Shown: piece after piece, positions 1 to 8,672 of the stretch
Layout: every line of letters begins with the position of its first letter
Position numbering within the stretch: the first letter of the stretch is position 1
Assembly: GCA_019638255.1 (NCBI GenBank)
Contig: JAHBUD010000002.1
Coordinates: forward strand, 461,703-525,702
Direction of reading: 5' to 3'
DNA: 64,000 nt
From: Cyclobacteriaceae bacterium
GTDB taxonomy: Bacteria; Bacteroidota; Bacteroidia; Cytophagales; Cyclobacteriaceae
Program-made: the position numbers and the translations under genes
The notes under the pieces: generated by a model
The model's database searches: none
The model's input: the letters and a program-made list of their open reading frames with translations, nothing else
What the model was told of the DNA's origin: nothing

Positions 1-1048
1 TCGCATCTATACCCAGCAAGCCCAGCGTGATGAATCCAGAAAATCACTAGCCTTACAAAAACTTCAGGAAAGTGTTGCGCAAGCAAAAGTCAGCGGGGAG
101 CTATCCAGCGAACTCAATGCGGTTACATTCCTTAAAGAATTCTACCTCCAGGAGAAAAATTATGAGGAAGCCTACAAAACACTCATTCAACAAAATGCGC
201 TTACCGATTCGTTGGAAGGCAAGGAAGTAAAACTGCGCATCTCTCAACTCGAATCTCAATATGAAGTTGAACAGAAAGAAAATGAAATTGAGTTGCTTAA
301 AGCAAAACAACAGTTACAGGAAACTGAACTCGCCCGGCAACACGCTAATCAAATCATCATTGCTATTGCCCTGATATCTGTAATCCTCATCAGCCTGATA
401 CTGGTGAACCGCTACCGCGTACTTAACCGTACCATGCGGCAACTCGAAATTGAAAAAATGCGAAGCGACATCGCTCGCGACCTTCACGATGATTTAGGCT
501 CTACCCTGTCGAGCATCAACATCATTAGTCAAATGGGTATTACGCAAAACAACGGACAGGCCGAACCTCACTTTCAACGGATCAACGAACAATCATCGCG
601 CATGATGGAAAGCATGTCGGATATTGTGTGGTCTATCAATCCTGAAAACGATACCCTTGAAAAGCTCGTGGTAAAAATGAAAGAGTTTGCTGCAGAAATA
701 CTGGAGCCAAAAGGTTTCTCTTTAAAATTCAATAGTCCGGAAAATACGGCAACTGTACAGTTAACAGCAGAGCGAAGAAAAAACTTATTCCTGATTTTTA
801 AAGAAGCTATCAACAATGCAGCCAAATACAGCGGTGGCGATACGGTTACTGTTAACCTTCATCTTGAAAATGAAGCGCTGATTCTTCACGTGGCCGACAA
901 TGGTAAAGGTTTTGAAGAAGCTAAGGTTAAGCCGGGCAATGGGTTGCGCAATATGGAGTCGCGTGCGCAGCAAATGAACGGAACACTGAAACGAAAGAGT
1001 TTACCCAACCAGGGTACATCGGTAGAACTTTGGGCACCCATCACATGA
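1..1048 (+). CDS. TPR-type sensor histidine kinase, 5' end outside window
   Basis: The frame is open from base 2, so the gene starts upstream; a TTG at 212 is not a believable start because coding continues before it. The visible part has the end of a helical TPR-like/coiled-coil input region, one membrane helix (about bases 343-405), and a HisKA_3-type dimerisation box with the motif DLHDDLGST (phospho-accepting His codon 485-487). A HATPase domain follows, with an N-box asparagine in NNAAKYSGG, a DNGKGF G1 box and a GNGLRNM G2 box. This is the NarX/LytS-like class that phosphorylates LuxR-type response regulators. The next gene, 53 bp downstream on the same strand, encodes exactly such a regulator, so the two probably form a pair. 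The stimulus is unknown. The family call is firm; full length and signal peptide cannot be seen. Confidence 0.93.
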   Translation, partial: RIYTQQAQRDESRKSLALQKLQESVAQAKVSGELSSELNAVTFLKEFYLQEKNYEEAYKTLIQQNALTDSLEGKEVKLRISQLESQYEVEQKENEIELLKAKQQLQETELARQHANQIIIAIALISVILISLILVNRYRVLNRTMRQLEIEKMRSDIARDLHDDLGSTLSSINIISQMGITQNNGQAEPHFQRINEQSSRMMESMSDIVWSINPENDTLEKLVVKMKEFAAEILEPKGFSLKFNSPENTATVQLTAERRKNLFLIFKEAINNAAKYSGGDTVTVNLHLENEALILHVADNGKGFEEAKVKPGNGLRNMESRAQQMNGTLKRKSLPNQGTSVELWAPIT

Positions 1049-1101
1049 TTAGGGTATTGGCACTTGTTAAAAGATAGCAGTCCTTTATTAAAAATTTACC
1101 A

Positions 1102-1728
1102 ATGGCGCTTAGGGTTGTCATATTTGAGGATAATAGTCTGTTGAGGGAAAGTCTATGCGCACTATTAGCCACCGCTAAACAGTACGAACTGGTCGGAGCA
1201 TACAACAATGTTTTGGCCGTAAGCGAACAAATAAAAACACTGCAACCCGAAATTATTCTGATGGATATAGACATGCCCGGCATGACTGGCATTGAGGCGG
1301 TGAAGCAAATCAGAAAATTCAATCAAACCGTGCACATTATTATGCTCACCGTATTTGATGATAACCTGCATGTGTTTGATGCCCTGAAATCAGGCGCTAC
1401 GGGTTATCTGCTAAAAAAACATATCTCTTCTAAACTTTTTGCAGCCATAGAAGAGGCCCTTGCCGGTGGCGCGCCTATGTCACCCAACATTGCGCGCATG
1501 GTAATCGAATCGATGCGCACTCCGGATGCCACAAATTATCAGCTTACACCACGGGAGCAGGAAGTATTGAAATCTTTGAGTCAGGGCAACAGTTATAAAA
1601 TGATTGCCACGCAATTCGAAATAAGTATTGATACGGTGCGCACGCATATCAAGAAAATTTACGAGAAATTACAAGTGCATTCACAAACGGAGGCGGTAAG
1701 CAAGGCCATTAATGAAAAATTGGTTTAG
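1102..1728 (+). CDS. LuxR/NarL-family response regulator
   Basis: A 208-residue two-domain regulator. The receiver domain (about 1-120) carries the acidic pocket ED at 9-10, the phospho-acceptor D55 in LMDIDMPG, the switch Thr83 and the conserved Lys105 in YLLKKH. The C-terminal LuxR helix-turn-helix (about 145-205) begins LTPREQEVL and includes the recognition-helix region SIDTVRTHIKKIYEKL. It lies 53 bp after a cognate-type histidine kinase and 11 bp before a membrane-protein gene, suggesting one transcription unit. It presumably activates or represses transcription when phosphorylated; targets are not visible here. Confidence 0.95.
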   Translation: MALRVVIFEDNSLLRESLCALLATAKQYELVGAYNNVLAVSEQIKTLQPEIILMDIDMPGMTGIEAVKQIRKFNQTVHIIMLTVFDDNLHVFDALKSGATGYLLKKHISSKLFAAIEEALAGGAPMSPNIARMVIESMRTPDATNYQLTPREQEVLKSLSQGNSYKMIATQFEISIDTVRTHIKKIYEKLQVHSQTEAVSKAINEKLV

Positions 1729-1739
1729 CCCGTATTCGC

Positions 1740-2495
1740 ATGACTAAAAAATCAAAAGATCTGTTTTTTCCACTCATATCGTTGCTGTTACTGGCTATTG
1801 TGCTGAAAGGATTCGGCCCAAGTTTCTTTTTCAGAAACAGCAAGTCAACAGAAGGCGGATTTGGCCCAGAAGGTTTACCCATTTACATCCTCATTCATGG
1901 AATTGTAATGAGCACCTGGATGCTCTTGCTGGTTGTGCAAACTGGATTGGTACAAACAAAAAACATTAAAGTGCACATGACGTTGGGTTGGGTTGGACTG
2001 GCTGTGGCCCTGCTTGTAATTCCTACGGGCATTATGGTAATGAATGGATTCGGGCCGCGCCTGCTGGCATTGGGTGTGCCGCCTCCAGTATTACGCGAAG
2101 GACTTTCCCTACTTTTCTGGATTGACGTATTCTCACTTATTCTCTTTCCCAGCCTGTTTGGTGCAGCCATTTACTACCGAAAAAATTCAGTGTGGCACAA
2201 GCGCTTCATGTTATTTGCTGGTTTCACTGTAATGTTACCCGCACTGGGCCGATTGACCGCACAAATTGCACAGACCGATAGCTTTGGCGGAATCAACTGG
2301 CCGCTTACATGGGGTATATTTTTTTGCATTATGTTGAGCGTGCCACTCTATGATTTTTTATCTACCAGAAGCATTCAAAGAGTAACCATCATCAGCTTTA
2401 TTTCTGTATCGGTCGGTATGTTGCTTTCGGTGCAAATTGCTGCAACTGAGATTGGAAAAGATTTGGCTTCTTTTCATTTCCTTGGAAACATGTAA
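1740..2495 (+). CDS. Multi-pass inner-membrane protein, paralogue 1 of 3
   Basis: 251 residues with about seven hydrophobic helices and no signal peptide. Conserved positions shared with the products at 7836 and 11049 are GFxPSFF in the first helix, HG(I)xxxxW in the second (LIHGIVMSTWMLLLVVQ), an H followed by a short loop and GW (VHMTLGWVG), and a WHKRFMLF segment near residue 160. Paired histidines inside or next to helices could ligate heme or metal, but that is inference. The family resembles DUF2306-like proteins and has no assigned function that I can name. It starts 11 bp after the response-regulator gene, probably co-transcribed. Confidence 0.8.
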   Translation: MTKKSKDLFFPLISLLLLAIVLKGFGPSFFFRNSKSTEGGFGPEGLPIYILIHGIVMSTWMLLLVVQTGLVQTKNIKVHMTLGWVGLAVALLVIPTGIMVMNGFGPRLLALGVPPPVLREGLSLLFWIDVFSLILFPSLFGAAIYYRKNSVWHKRFMLFAGFTVMLPALGRLTAQIAQTDSFGGINWPLTWGIFFCIMLSVPLYDFLSTRSIQRVTIISFISVSVGMLLSVQIAATEIGKDLASFHFLGNM

Positions 2496-2620
2496 CATGA
2501 GTTCTTTCAATTTCAGTTACTGACATTGCAATTATTGAATACCCGAATCCCGAATGGAGTTTTGTTGGAAAAGGGTAAGATTTTATTGATTGAAAAAATG
2601 AATCACAAAACACAAACACC

Positions 2621-3628
2621 ATGAAACAACTTATAAGTTTTCTCTTTCTGACAGTAATTTCACATGGTGCATTTGCACAGTCATCCCTACCCATCATCGA
2701 CATGCACTTTCATGCGGCCAATTTTGATGATAACGGCCCACCACCCAATGGCATTTTCAGAGTAAATACCGGGTATCCTGTTTACGAAGCAGATAAACCC
2801 TGGATTGCCACTTTCATGAATTGGATGGCGAATCCGCAAGGAGAAAATCCGATTATGGCACCGACTTCCAACCAAGAACTGCTCGATAAAAACATGGAGA
2901 TTCTCAAGCGCAGAAATATCTATGCAGTGAGCAGCGGCCCCAGAGAAGAAGAGTTTAAAGCAGCTGGTAAAGAACGCATTTATAATGCCTGGCAATTGAG
3001 TAGAGATATCGATAAATGGCCCAGCCCTGAAGAAGTAAGAAAAGTACTCGAAACAGGCAAGTACAAAGTGTTTGGTGAAGTTGTACTGCAATATGCCGGC
3101 ATCTCACCCAACGACCTGCGTTTCGCTCCTTACCTGGTTATATTGGAAGAGCTCGATATTCCTTTAGGCATACATATCGGCACAGGCCCTCCGGGTGTGT
3201 CATATTTTCCCGGAAACTTTAAGCACCTGGCACGCATGCACAGTGCTTTCGAAATTGAAGAAGTAGCGCTGCGGCACCCCAAATTGCGCATCAACTTGAT
3301 GCATGCCGGTTGGCCCTTGGCAGATGATTTGATTGCCGTGCTCTACAATCACCCGCAGGTGTACTGCGATGTGGGCATTATTTGTTACTCACTGCCCAGG
3401 GCTGCCTTTCATGATTACCTAAGACGTATTGTGCAGGCGGGTTTTCACAAACGTATCATGTTTGGCTCTGATCAAATGAACTGGCCCGATGCCATAGATG
3501 CAGGCATCGAGGCAATTGAAACAGCAGACTTTCTCACCGCAGAACAGAAGCGTGACATTCTATACAACAACGCTGCTCGATTTCTTCGATTGAGTCAGGC
3601 GGAAATTGATAGGCATCATGGTAGGTAA
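2621..3628 (+). CDS. Exported amidohydrolase (amidohydrolase_2-like TIM barrel)
   Basis: 335 residues. A Sec signal peptide ends around residue 19-20 (HGAFAQ). Metal-dependent hydrolase signatures follow: DMHFH (H29, H31) at the first strand, an IHIGTG strand histidine in the middle, LMHAGWP, and a late GSDQMNWPDAI aspartate. These are the usual metal and catalytic positions of the Amidohydro_2 superfamily, which includes decarboxylases and lactone hydrolases. The substrate cannot be read from sequence. Export to the periplasm is unusual for the family but common in Bacteroidota. The neighbour 12 bp downstream is a deiminase-family lipoprotein, so the two may act on related C-N compounds; that link is inference. 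Confidence 0.85.
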   Translation: MKQLISFLFLTVISHGAFAQSSLPIIDMHFHAANFDDNGPPPNGIFRVNTGYPVYEADKPWIATFMNWMANPQGENPIMAPTSNQELLDKNMEILKRRNIYAVSSGPREEEFKAAGKERIYNAWQLSRDIDKWPSPEEVRKVLETGKYKVFGEVVLQYAGISPNDLRFAPYLVILEELDIPLGIHIGTGPPGVSYFPGNFKHLARMHSAFEIEEVALRHPKLRINLMHAGWPLADDLIAVLYNHPQVYCDVGIICYSLPRAAFHDYLRRIVQAGFHKRIMFGSDQMNWPDAIDAGIEAIETADFLTAEQKRDILYNNAARFLRLSQAEIDRHHGR

Positions 3629-3640
3629 ATCATCAATATA

Positions 3641-4972
3641 ATGAAAGATAGAAATCATATAAGTGTCCTAATTTGCTTGCTGATTATCGGCATGGCCATT
3701 TTTTCATGTAAATCCGAGGATAAATCCGACCCGGCCGCCTTCTTTATGCCCGGAGAATTTGAACCCCATGAAGCGGTATGGTTCGGCACTTGGTATATGA
3801 GTGAGTGGGCAAGTGACTACAAACGTGTGATGAGTGAAGTGATGAAAGCCATTGATGGCCATGTACAGATCAAAATGGCGTCACCATCAGATAGTGTGTT
3901 ACAGATTGCGAAAAGGCAGCTCGATAGCCTTGGGGTAGATACTGCTAAAATTGAATTCCACATCATGCCGGGTGAAGCACATTGGATCAGAGATCATGGA
4001 GCATCATTTGTGGTGAACAGGCAGGGGGAATTAGGCGCTGTGGATTTTGAATGGAATGGTTATGGAAGCCTGGATTGGCGGATACTCAGGGATTCCACTA
4101 TCCTGGATAGCGTAGCGGTTTTTCGACAAAAAACCAGAACAAGTGACAGGGCTAAAGTAGATAGCCTGATGGCTGGTGCCACTCATGCCAAATGGATCAA
4201 AGGAAACCTCACCATTGAGGGCGGTGCTATAGAGGTCAATGGAAAAGGGGTGTTGATCCAATGTGAGGCAGTCACCCTGCAGCGCAATCCGGGTTGGACA
4301 AAGGAAGCCCTTGAAGAGGAATACAAAAGGACTCTGGGAATTAAAAAAGTGATTTGGCTGCCGGAGGGCCTCGCGGAGGATGGACATATCGCGCATTTTA
4401 ATCTGGGTAAATACATAGGCATAGGCACAGGAGGGCATACCGATGAGTTTGTACGTTTTGCAGATGCCCGTACCATTCTTTTGGCTTGGGTAAATGAAAG
4501 CGAGTTGGATGAGCACCCTTACAATAAGCTTAATTATGAACGCATGTCGAAGAGCTATGAAATCTTGAAAAAAGCAACCGATCAGGATGGCAAGCCTTTC
4601 AAGATCATTAAAATCCCTATGCCTTACTATCAGGAAAAACCTGTGGTAGTTTCAGATTCGTTGTCTAATGATGATCATATCAGGGTGAAAGATTTCAGTT
4701 ACGCAGATCGCCATTTGATTAAAGTCGGAGATACCTTGACGCATGTGGCTGCATCCAGCTATATGAATTTTCTGGTAACCAATGGAGTGGTAGTAACGGC
4801 TTCGTATGCCAAAGACGAAGCCTCCATCAAGCGGGAAAAAGAAGTGGAGGTATTGTTTAAAAAAGCTTTCCCGGGAAGGAAGATTGTATTTGTTGATGCC
4901 ATGCGACTCAATTGGGGTGGTGGTGGTATTCATTGCAGTACACAACAGGAACCTTTGAAAAGATCAAAATAG
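3641..4972 (+). CDS. Lipoprotein of the agmatine deiminase / bacterial peptidylarginine deiminase family
   Basis: 443 residues. The N-terminus is a lipoprotein signal with lipobox IFSC (Cys about 23). The mature part follows the PAD_porph/AguA fold: MPGEFEPHEAVWF near residue 35, WIRDHGASF near 117 (substrate-carboxylate-binding Asp), EGGAIEVNGKG near 190, VIWLPEG near 240, GGHTDEFVRF near 268 (catalytic His), and the catalytic cysteine C432 in GGGGIHCSTQQ. The chemistry known for the family is guanidinium hydrolysis (agmatine or arginine side chain to a ureido product plus ammonia). Cytoplasmic AguA enzymes lack a lipobox and are about 70 residues shorter, so a surface or periplasmic role is more likely. 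It sits between an exported amidohydrolase and a DoxX-like membrane protein in a tight same-strand row. Confidence 0.88.
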   Translation: MKDRNHISVLICLLIIGMAIFSCKSEDKSDPAAFFMPGEFEPHEAVWFGTWYMSEWASDYKRVMSEVMKAIDGHVQIKMASPSDSVLQIAKRQLDSLGVDTAKIEFHIMPGEAHWIRDHGASFVVNRQGELGAVDFEWNGYGSLDWRILRDSTILDSVAVFRQKTRTSDRAKVDSLMAGATHAKWIKGNLTIEGGAIEVNGKGVLIQCEAVTLQRNPGWTKEALEEEYKRTLGIKKVIWLPEGLAEDGHIAHFNLGKYIGIGTGGHTDEFVRFADARTILLAWVNESELDEHPYNKLNYERMSKSYEILKKATDQDGKPFKIIKIPMPYYQEKPVVVSDSLSNDDHIRVKDFSYADRHLIKVGDTLTHVAASSYMNFLVTNGVVVTASYAKDEASIKREKEVEVLFKKAFPGRKIVFVDAMRLNWGGGGIHCSTQQEPLKRSK

Positions 4973-4990
4973 GAACTTACTGAGAAAAAC

Positions 4991-6367
4991 ATGAATCTTG
5001 CTACCGGAGATCATACACGCCAAAATCATTCAACCTGGAATCTTACAAAAAGACTTTCCTTCAGGTTTGCTTTTATCTATTTCTTCCTGTTCATCGCCTT
5101 GTTGGATTGGTATGGACTAAGCATTACGGCTATCCTTTTTGAAATCCTTTTTCTTGATAAACTTTTGGATACGCTGATTCCATGGATTGGCCTACACATC
5201 TTTAAAATAGATTACCCCATCACTTCTCCAACCTTCGGCAATCACAGCGACAGTACTTTTATTTATATCCAGTATTTTGTCACCATTGTAGCGGCTTTTA
5301 TTGGGGCTCTTCTCTGGAGTTTGTTGGACAGAAAGCGGTTGAATTATAATATATTATACTATTGGTTGACCGTGTTAATTCGCTATTATCTGGCGGCCAA
5401 TCTATTTTCTTTTGCTTTAGAGAAATTCTTTAAAACCCAGTTTGGCGATCTTAATTTTTACCAGCTTGCGCAGCCGGTGGGTGATATGACACCCATGAGT
5501 TTGGCCTGGGCTTTTTTTGGGCACTCATATCCTTACAATTTCTTTATGGGGGTGGCAGAAAGCGCAGGATTGCTGCTTTTATTTCGCAGGACTACCCCTT
5601 TTGGCGCCATGGTTACAGTAGGGGCCATGGCCAACGTAGTGGCAGTCAATATCAGCTATGACATTCACGCCAAGGTGTTTGCTTCTATGATGCTGGTGAT
5701 GGCTTTGTTTCTCTTGCTACCCTATATACAACGTATATTCAAATTCTTTTTTACCGGAAAGGCGGTAGCGCTCCCCATTCAACAAGCACCCGTGTTTCAA
5801 AAACGTTGGAAGAACAGAACCCTCATGATTTTAAAAATACTAATCATCGCCTTTGAGCTTGTTCCACGCTTTTTATGGTATGCCGGAGCCCCTGAGAGAA
5901 GGTTAGCGAAAGAGTCGGCCCCTTTGAGAGGTGTTTATGAAGTCATGGATTTTGTGGTGAACCAAGATACCTTATCCGTAGATAACCCGATGCGATGGGA
6001 TGAGGTGATTCTTGAAGGTTGGTGGACTTCCGTACGTTACCCCAATGATAGCATTGCTTTTGCCGATTTATCGCTAGACAAAAAAGAAATTTTGCTCTTT
6101 GGTGACAGAACAGAATTATCCATGAAACAGAAAATCATAATGCAAGAATTGAGTGATGAAGTTGCCATGGATTCTGTACTAATTGCCCGCAATCTTAAAA
6201 TACCCTTCCAATTTGAAACCAAGGATTCAATACATATCACATTCAAAGGTCAAATAGCTCAGGATTCTATTTTTGTTTCGGCCAAAAGAAAACCTTTAGA
6301 GATAAAGAACTTCAGGTTGAGCCGAAGTAAGATTAATATCATCACAGAGGTGCCATACATCTATTAA
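4991..6367 (+). CDS. DoxX-like multi-pass membrane protein with C-terminal extension
   Basis: 458 residues starting 18 bp after the deiminase stop. About seven hydrophobic segments lie between residues 20 and 300. The pattern YYLAANLFSFALEKFFKTQF followed by a GHSYPYNFF loop and a helix beginning ESAGLLLLFRRTT is reminiscent of DoxX/DoxD-like proteins, where a small helical bundle carries a conserved E in this position. A soluble tail of about 145 residues (rich in beta-strand, with repeated DSI/DTLSV stretches) follows the last helix and is probably periplasmic. Function is unknown; it shares strand and tight spacing with the two upstream hydrolases and the broken hydrolase downstream. Confidence 0.7.
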   Translation: MNLATGDHTRQNHSTWNLTKRLSFRFAFIYFFLFIALLDWYGLSITAILFEILFLDKLLDTLIPWIGLHIFKIDYPITSPTFGNHSDSTFIYIQYFVTIVAAFIGALLWSLLDRKRLNYNILYYWLTVLIRYYLAANLFSFALEKFFKTQFGDLNFYQLAQPVGDMTPMSLAWAFFGHSYPYNFFMGVAESAGLLLLFRRTTPFGAMVTVGAMANVVAVNISYDIHAKVFASMMLVMALFLLLPYIQRIFKFFFTGKAVALPIQQAPVFQKRWKNRTLMILKILIIAFELVPRFLWYAGAPERRLAKESAPLRGVYEVMDFVVNQDTLSVDNPMRWDEVILEGWWTSVRYPNDSIAFADLSLDKKEILLFGDRTELSMKQKIIMQELSDEVAMDSVLIARNLKIPFQFETKDSIHITFKGQIAQDSIFVSAKRKPLEIKNFRLSRSKINIITEVPYIY

Positions 6368-6385
6368 ACCATAAAAATTACGGAA

Positions 6386-6733
6386 ATGGATACAACTTTT
6401 AAATTACAAATTGCCGGGTTACTACTTTCATTATGCTGCTTCCAATACCAGTCCAAGGCCCAAGACACCCTTTATGTTGATGCCGGTGGTTTTGATCTAC
6501 GCATGGTAAAAAAAGTTAATGGCACTGGGCCAACCATCATTATGGAGCAAGGTTTGGGGATGCAATTAGAATGGTGGTTTGGGCTGGATGACTCACTCAC
6601 CAGGTATGGGACCGTGGTCACCTACGACCGTGCTTTTTTGGGCAAATCCGGCAAGGGGAATACAGACAGAACGGGTAAAGTGGTAGCGGCAGAACTAAAA
6701 GTAGCGCTTGATAATGCTTCGCCAACTTTTTAG
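6386..6733 (+). pseudogene. Truncated alpha/beta hydrolase, N-terminal third only
   Basis: 115 codons. After a signal peptide (ending near SKAQD, residue 26) the protein shows the opening strands of an alpha/beta hydrolase: GGFDLRM, a GTGPTIIMEQGLG oxyanion-strand region, and VVTYDRAFLGKS, where intact relatives read YDRxGxGxS. The frame stops right where the nucleophile elbow (GHSxGG) should begin, so no catalytic serine or histidine is present. The sequence beyond the stop, in another frame, encodes an unrelated membrane segment. I read this as a deletion that fused two damaged genes. It could still yield a short exported peptide, but not an enzyme. Confidence 0.75.
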
Positions 6734-6921
6734 CCGTGTTGATTGCAGCTATTACCGGTGCAGGCAAAATGATGCCCATCGCAGGTGGACAAGAAGGAAG
6801 CGCTTCGGTAGAAGCTGTCATTAACTTTTTGCTGATTTCTCTGTCGCTGGCAATTTTGTTAGCTTGCATTACCATTGCCCTTGGATTTTACAGGCATATG
6901 CAACAAAATCCAAAAACCTAA
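6715..6921 (+). pseudogene. C-terminal remnant of an unidentified membrane protein
   Basis: A frame different from the broken hydrolase is open from 6715 to the TAA at 6921 and encodes about 68 residues with two hydrophobic helices (FANFLAVLIAAITG and a LISLSLAILLACITIAL segment). There is no credible start; the only candidate is a GTG at 6736 inside the first helix. It is probably the tail of a deleted membrane-protein gene. I cannot name the family. Confidence 0.5.
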
Positions 6922-6945
6922 AAAGCATATTAACTGAATTACTAA

Positions 6946-7740
6946 ATGAAATTCACCAATCAAATCATCTGGATCACCGGTGCCTCTTCAGGTTTAGGTC
7001 GGGCTATGGCATTAGCCTTTGCCAGGCAAGGTGCAACGCTCGCCCTTTCAGCCAGACGCACCGAACTGCTCGAAAGCTTGGTGAACGAAATTGATGCGCA
7101 GGGCGGAAAAGCCAAAGCGTATCCGGTAGATGTAACGCAAGAAGAAAACATTCAACAATGTGTGCAACACATCATAACCGATTTTGGCAAACTTGATGTG
7201 GCCATTGCCAATGCCGGAGCAGGAGTAATCGGCAGCATCGAAAAACTTTCGCAAACCGAATGGCAACGGCAGCTAACCTTAAACGTTACAGGCCTTGCAC
7301 TCACGTGCAAACACGCACTGCCCCACTTACGCAAAACCAAAGGACAAATCGTATTGCTTGGAAGTGTGGCTGCGTTTATTCCCAATCCAGGTGTTGGTGC
7401 CTATGGCGCCTCTAAAGCTGCGGTGCACTCGATTGGCGAAACACTTCAAGTTGAATTAGCCGGCAGTGGTGTGAGCTGTACCACCATTCATCCCGGTTTT
7501 GTTGATAGCAACATTACCCGGGTTGACAATGACGGTAACTTTAATCCTGATGCAAAAGACCCGCGCCCGGCCAACTTAATGTGGCCTACTGAAAAAGCAG
7601 CTCGCGTAATGGTGAACGCTATTGCCAAACGTAAAAAGGTTTATGTGTTTACCGGGCATGGAAAGTTTATGGTTACCATTGCCAAATACTTTCCCGGTAT
7701 TGCGCGTAAAATGATGGCCAACCTGCGACCACCGGAGTAA
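6946..7740 (+). CDS. Short-chain dehydrogenase/reductase (SDR), classical type
   Basis: 264 residues, cytoplasmic. A Rossmann-fold cofactor motif TGASSGLG lies at 11-18, NAGAG at 89-93, the structural Asn113, Ser140, and the catalytic pair Tyr153/Lys157 in YGASK, so all four catalytic-tetrad positions are in place. Arginines at 37-38 after the second strand favour NADP(H) over NAD(H). After the active site the protein reads HPGFVDSN, as in many ketoreductases. The tail (AKYFPGIARKMMANL) is typical of SDRs annotated only by family. The substrate is unknown. It begins 24 bp after the remnant membrane gene and is the only clearly metabolic cytoplasmic enzyme in the window. Confidence 0.93.
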   Translation: MKFTNQIIWITGASSGLGRAMALAFARQGATLALSARRTELLESLVNEIDAQGGKAKAYPVDVTQEENIQQCVQHIITDFGKLDVAIANAGAGVIGSIEKLSQTEWQRQLTLNVTGLALTCKHALPHLRKTKGQIVLLGSVAAFIPNPGVGAYGASKAAVHSIGETLQVELAGSGVSCTTIHPGFVDSNITRVDNDGNFNPDAKDPRPANLMWPTEKAARVMVNAIAKRKKVYVFTGHGKFMVTIAKYFPGIARKMMANLRPPE

Positions 7741-7835
7741 CTAATCAAAATTGAAATAACTACCTTGAACTAACTTTTGGTGTTGAGTCGTTAGAATCGA
7801 AAAGCGTTTTGTAGGCTATAAAACCAAATGGCTTC

Positions 7836-8594
7836 ATGAGAGCATCATTACTGAAACGCGTGACCTTTCCCTGGTTTCCCTGGGCATTACTGTTATTGCT
7901 ACCCATCACTTTCTTTGGTTTCTACCCTTCGTACTTCGGTAAGATTACTTCTTCACTTCCACCTATCTATCATGTACATAGTGGTACAATGCTGTTATGG
8001 TTAGCAATGAGCCTTGCACAACCCTTTTTAATTCACTTCAACAACATTAAGCTTCATAAAACTATTGGAAAAGTTAGCTATGCGCTGATGCCGTTGATTA
8101 TCGTGAGTGGCTATTTCATTCTTCGCTTCTCGTATCACCGCGCATTGTCGGGTGAAGCTGTTGTTCCACCAAATTATTATCCGGAAGATTTACCCATGCA
8201 CATTAAAGCAGCTGATTTTGTAGTGATTGGTAGCGTGTATTGGGTTTGGTTAATGGTGTATTATGCACTTGGTGTTTACTTCAGAAAAACTGCGGTAGCG
8301 CATGCCACCTTTATGCTGGCGGCAACCCTTACTATTCTCGGTCCGGCAGGCGACCGGTTGATTGATCATATTTGCGATGCGCTGGACTGGCCCTTTAATG
8401 CTGTTGCCGGCAACTTTGTGTTTGGTTTAGTGGCCGCAGTGTTTGTCGGGCTTTTATTTATGCATAAAAAGAAAAACTTAGAACTACAGCCAACTGTGAC
8501 CGTGCTGGTAATTCATGCTCTGGGAATTTTTCTCTTCTATACTATGCCGTTTCATCCCTTGTGGAACCGGTTGTCTGCTTTTCTGTTTAGCTGA
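7836..8594 (+). CDS. Multi-pass inner-membrane protein, paralogue 2 of 3
   Basis: 252 residues with about seven helices. It aligns by eye with the products at 1740 and 11049: GFYPSYFGK after helix 1, HVHSGTMLLWLAMSLAQPFLI in helix 2, LHKTIGKVSY at the start of helix 3, and a late helix ending in a charged LLFMHKKKN loop. Here the second-helix histidine is doubled (HVH). The conserved intramembrane histidines, about 30 residues apart, are the best functional clue and could bind heme or metal (inference). It is separated from the SDR by 95 bp and probably has its own promoter. Confidence 0.78.
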   Translation: MRASLLKRVTFPWFPWALLLLLPITFFGFYPSYFGKITSSLPPIYHVHSGTMLLWLAMSLAQPFLIHFNNIKLHKTIGKVSYALMPLIIVSGYFILRFSYHRALSGEAVVPPNYYPEDLPMHIKAADFVVIGSVYWVWLMVYYALGVYFRKTAVAHATFMLAATLTILGPAGDRLIDHICDALDWPFNAVAGNFVFGLVAAVFVGLLFMHKKKNLELQPTVTVLVIHALGIFLFYTMPFHPLWNRLSAFLFS

Positions 8595-8672
8595 CAATTC
8601 CCTTAAGTCAAGTTTTAACGCGGTATACTTATAAAATTTTCCGAAATTTATCCCGCTCAAACCCTCATTTCA

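Noticed and set aside
4031..4516. 161-codon antisense frame in the deiminase gene
   Set aside because: The sense strand has a complete catalytic set for a known family; the antisense product shows no domain or signal.
6736..6921. Independent small membrane-protein gene
   Set aside because: Only a GTG inside the first helix could start it, and the frame is open upstream to the deletion junction, so a remnant is more likely.
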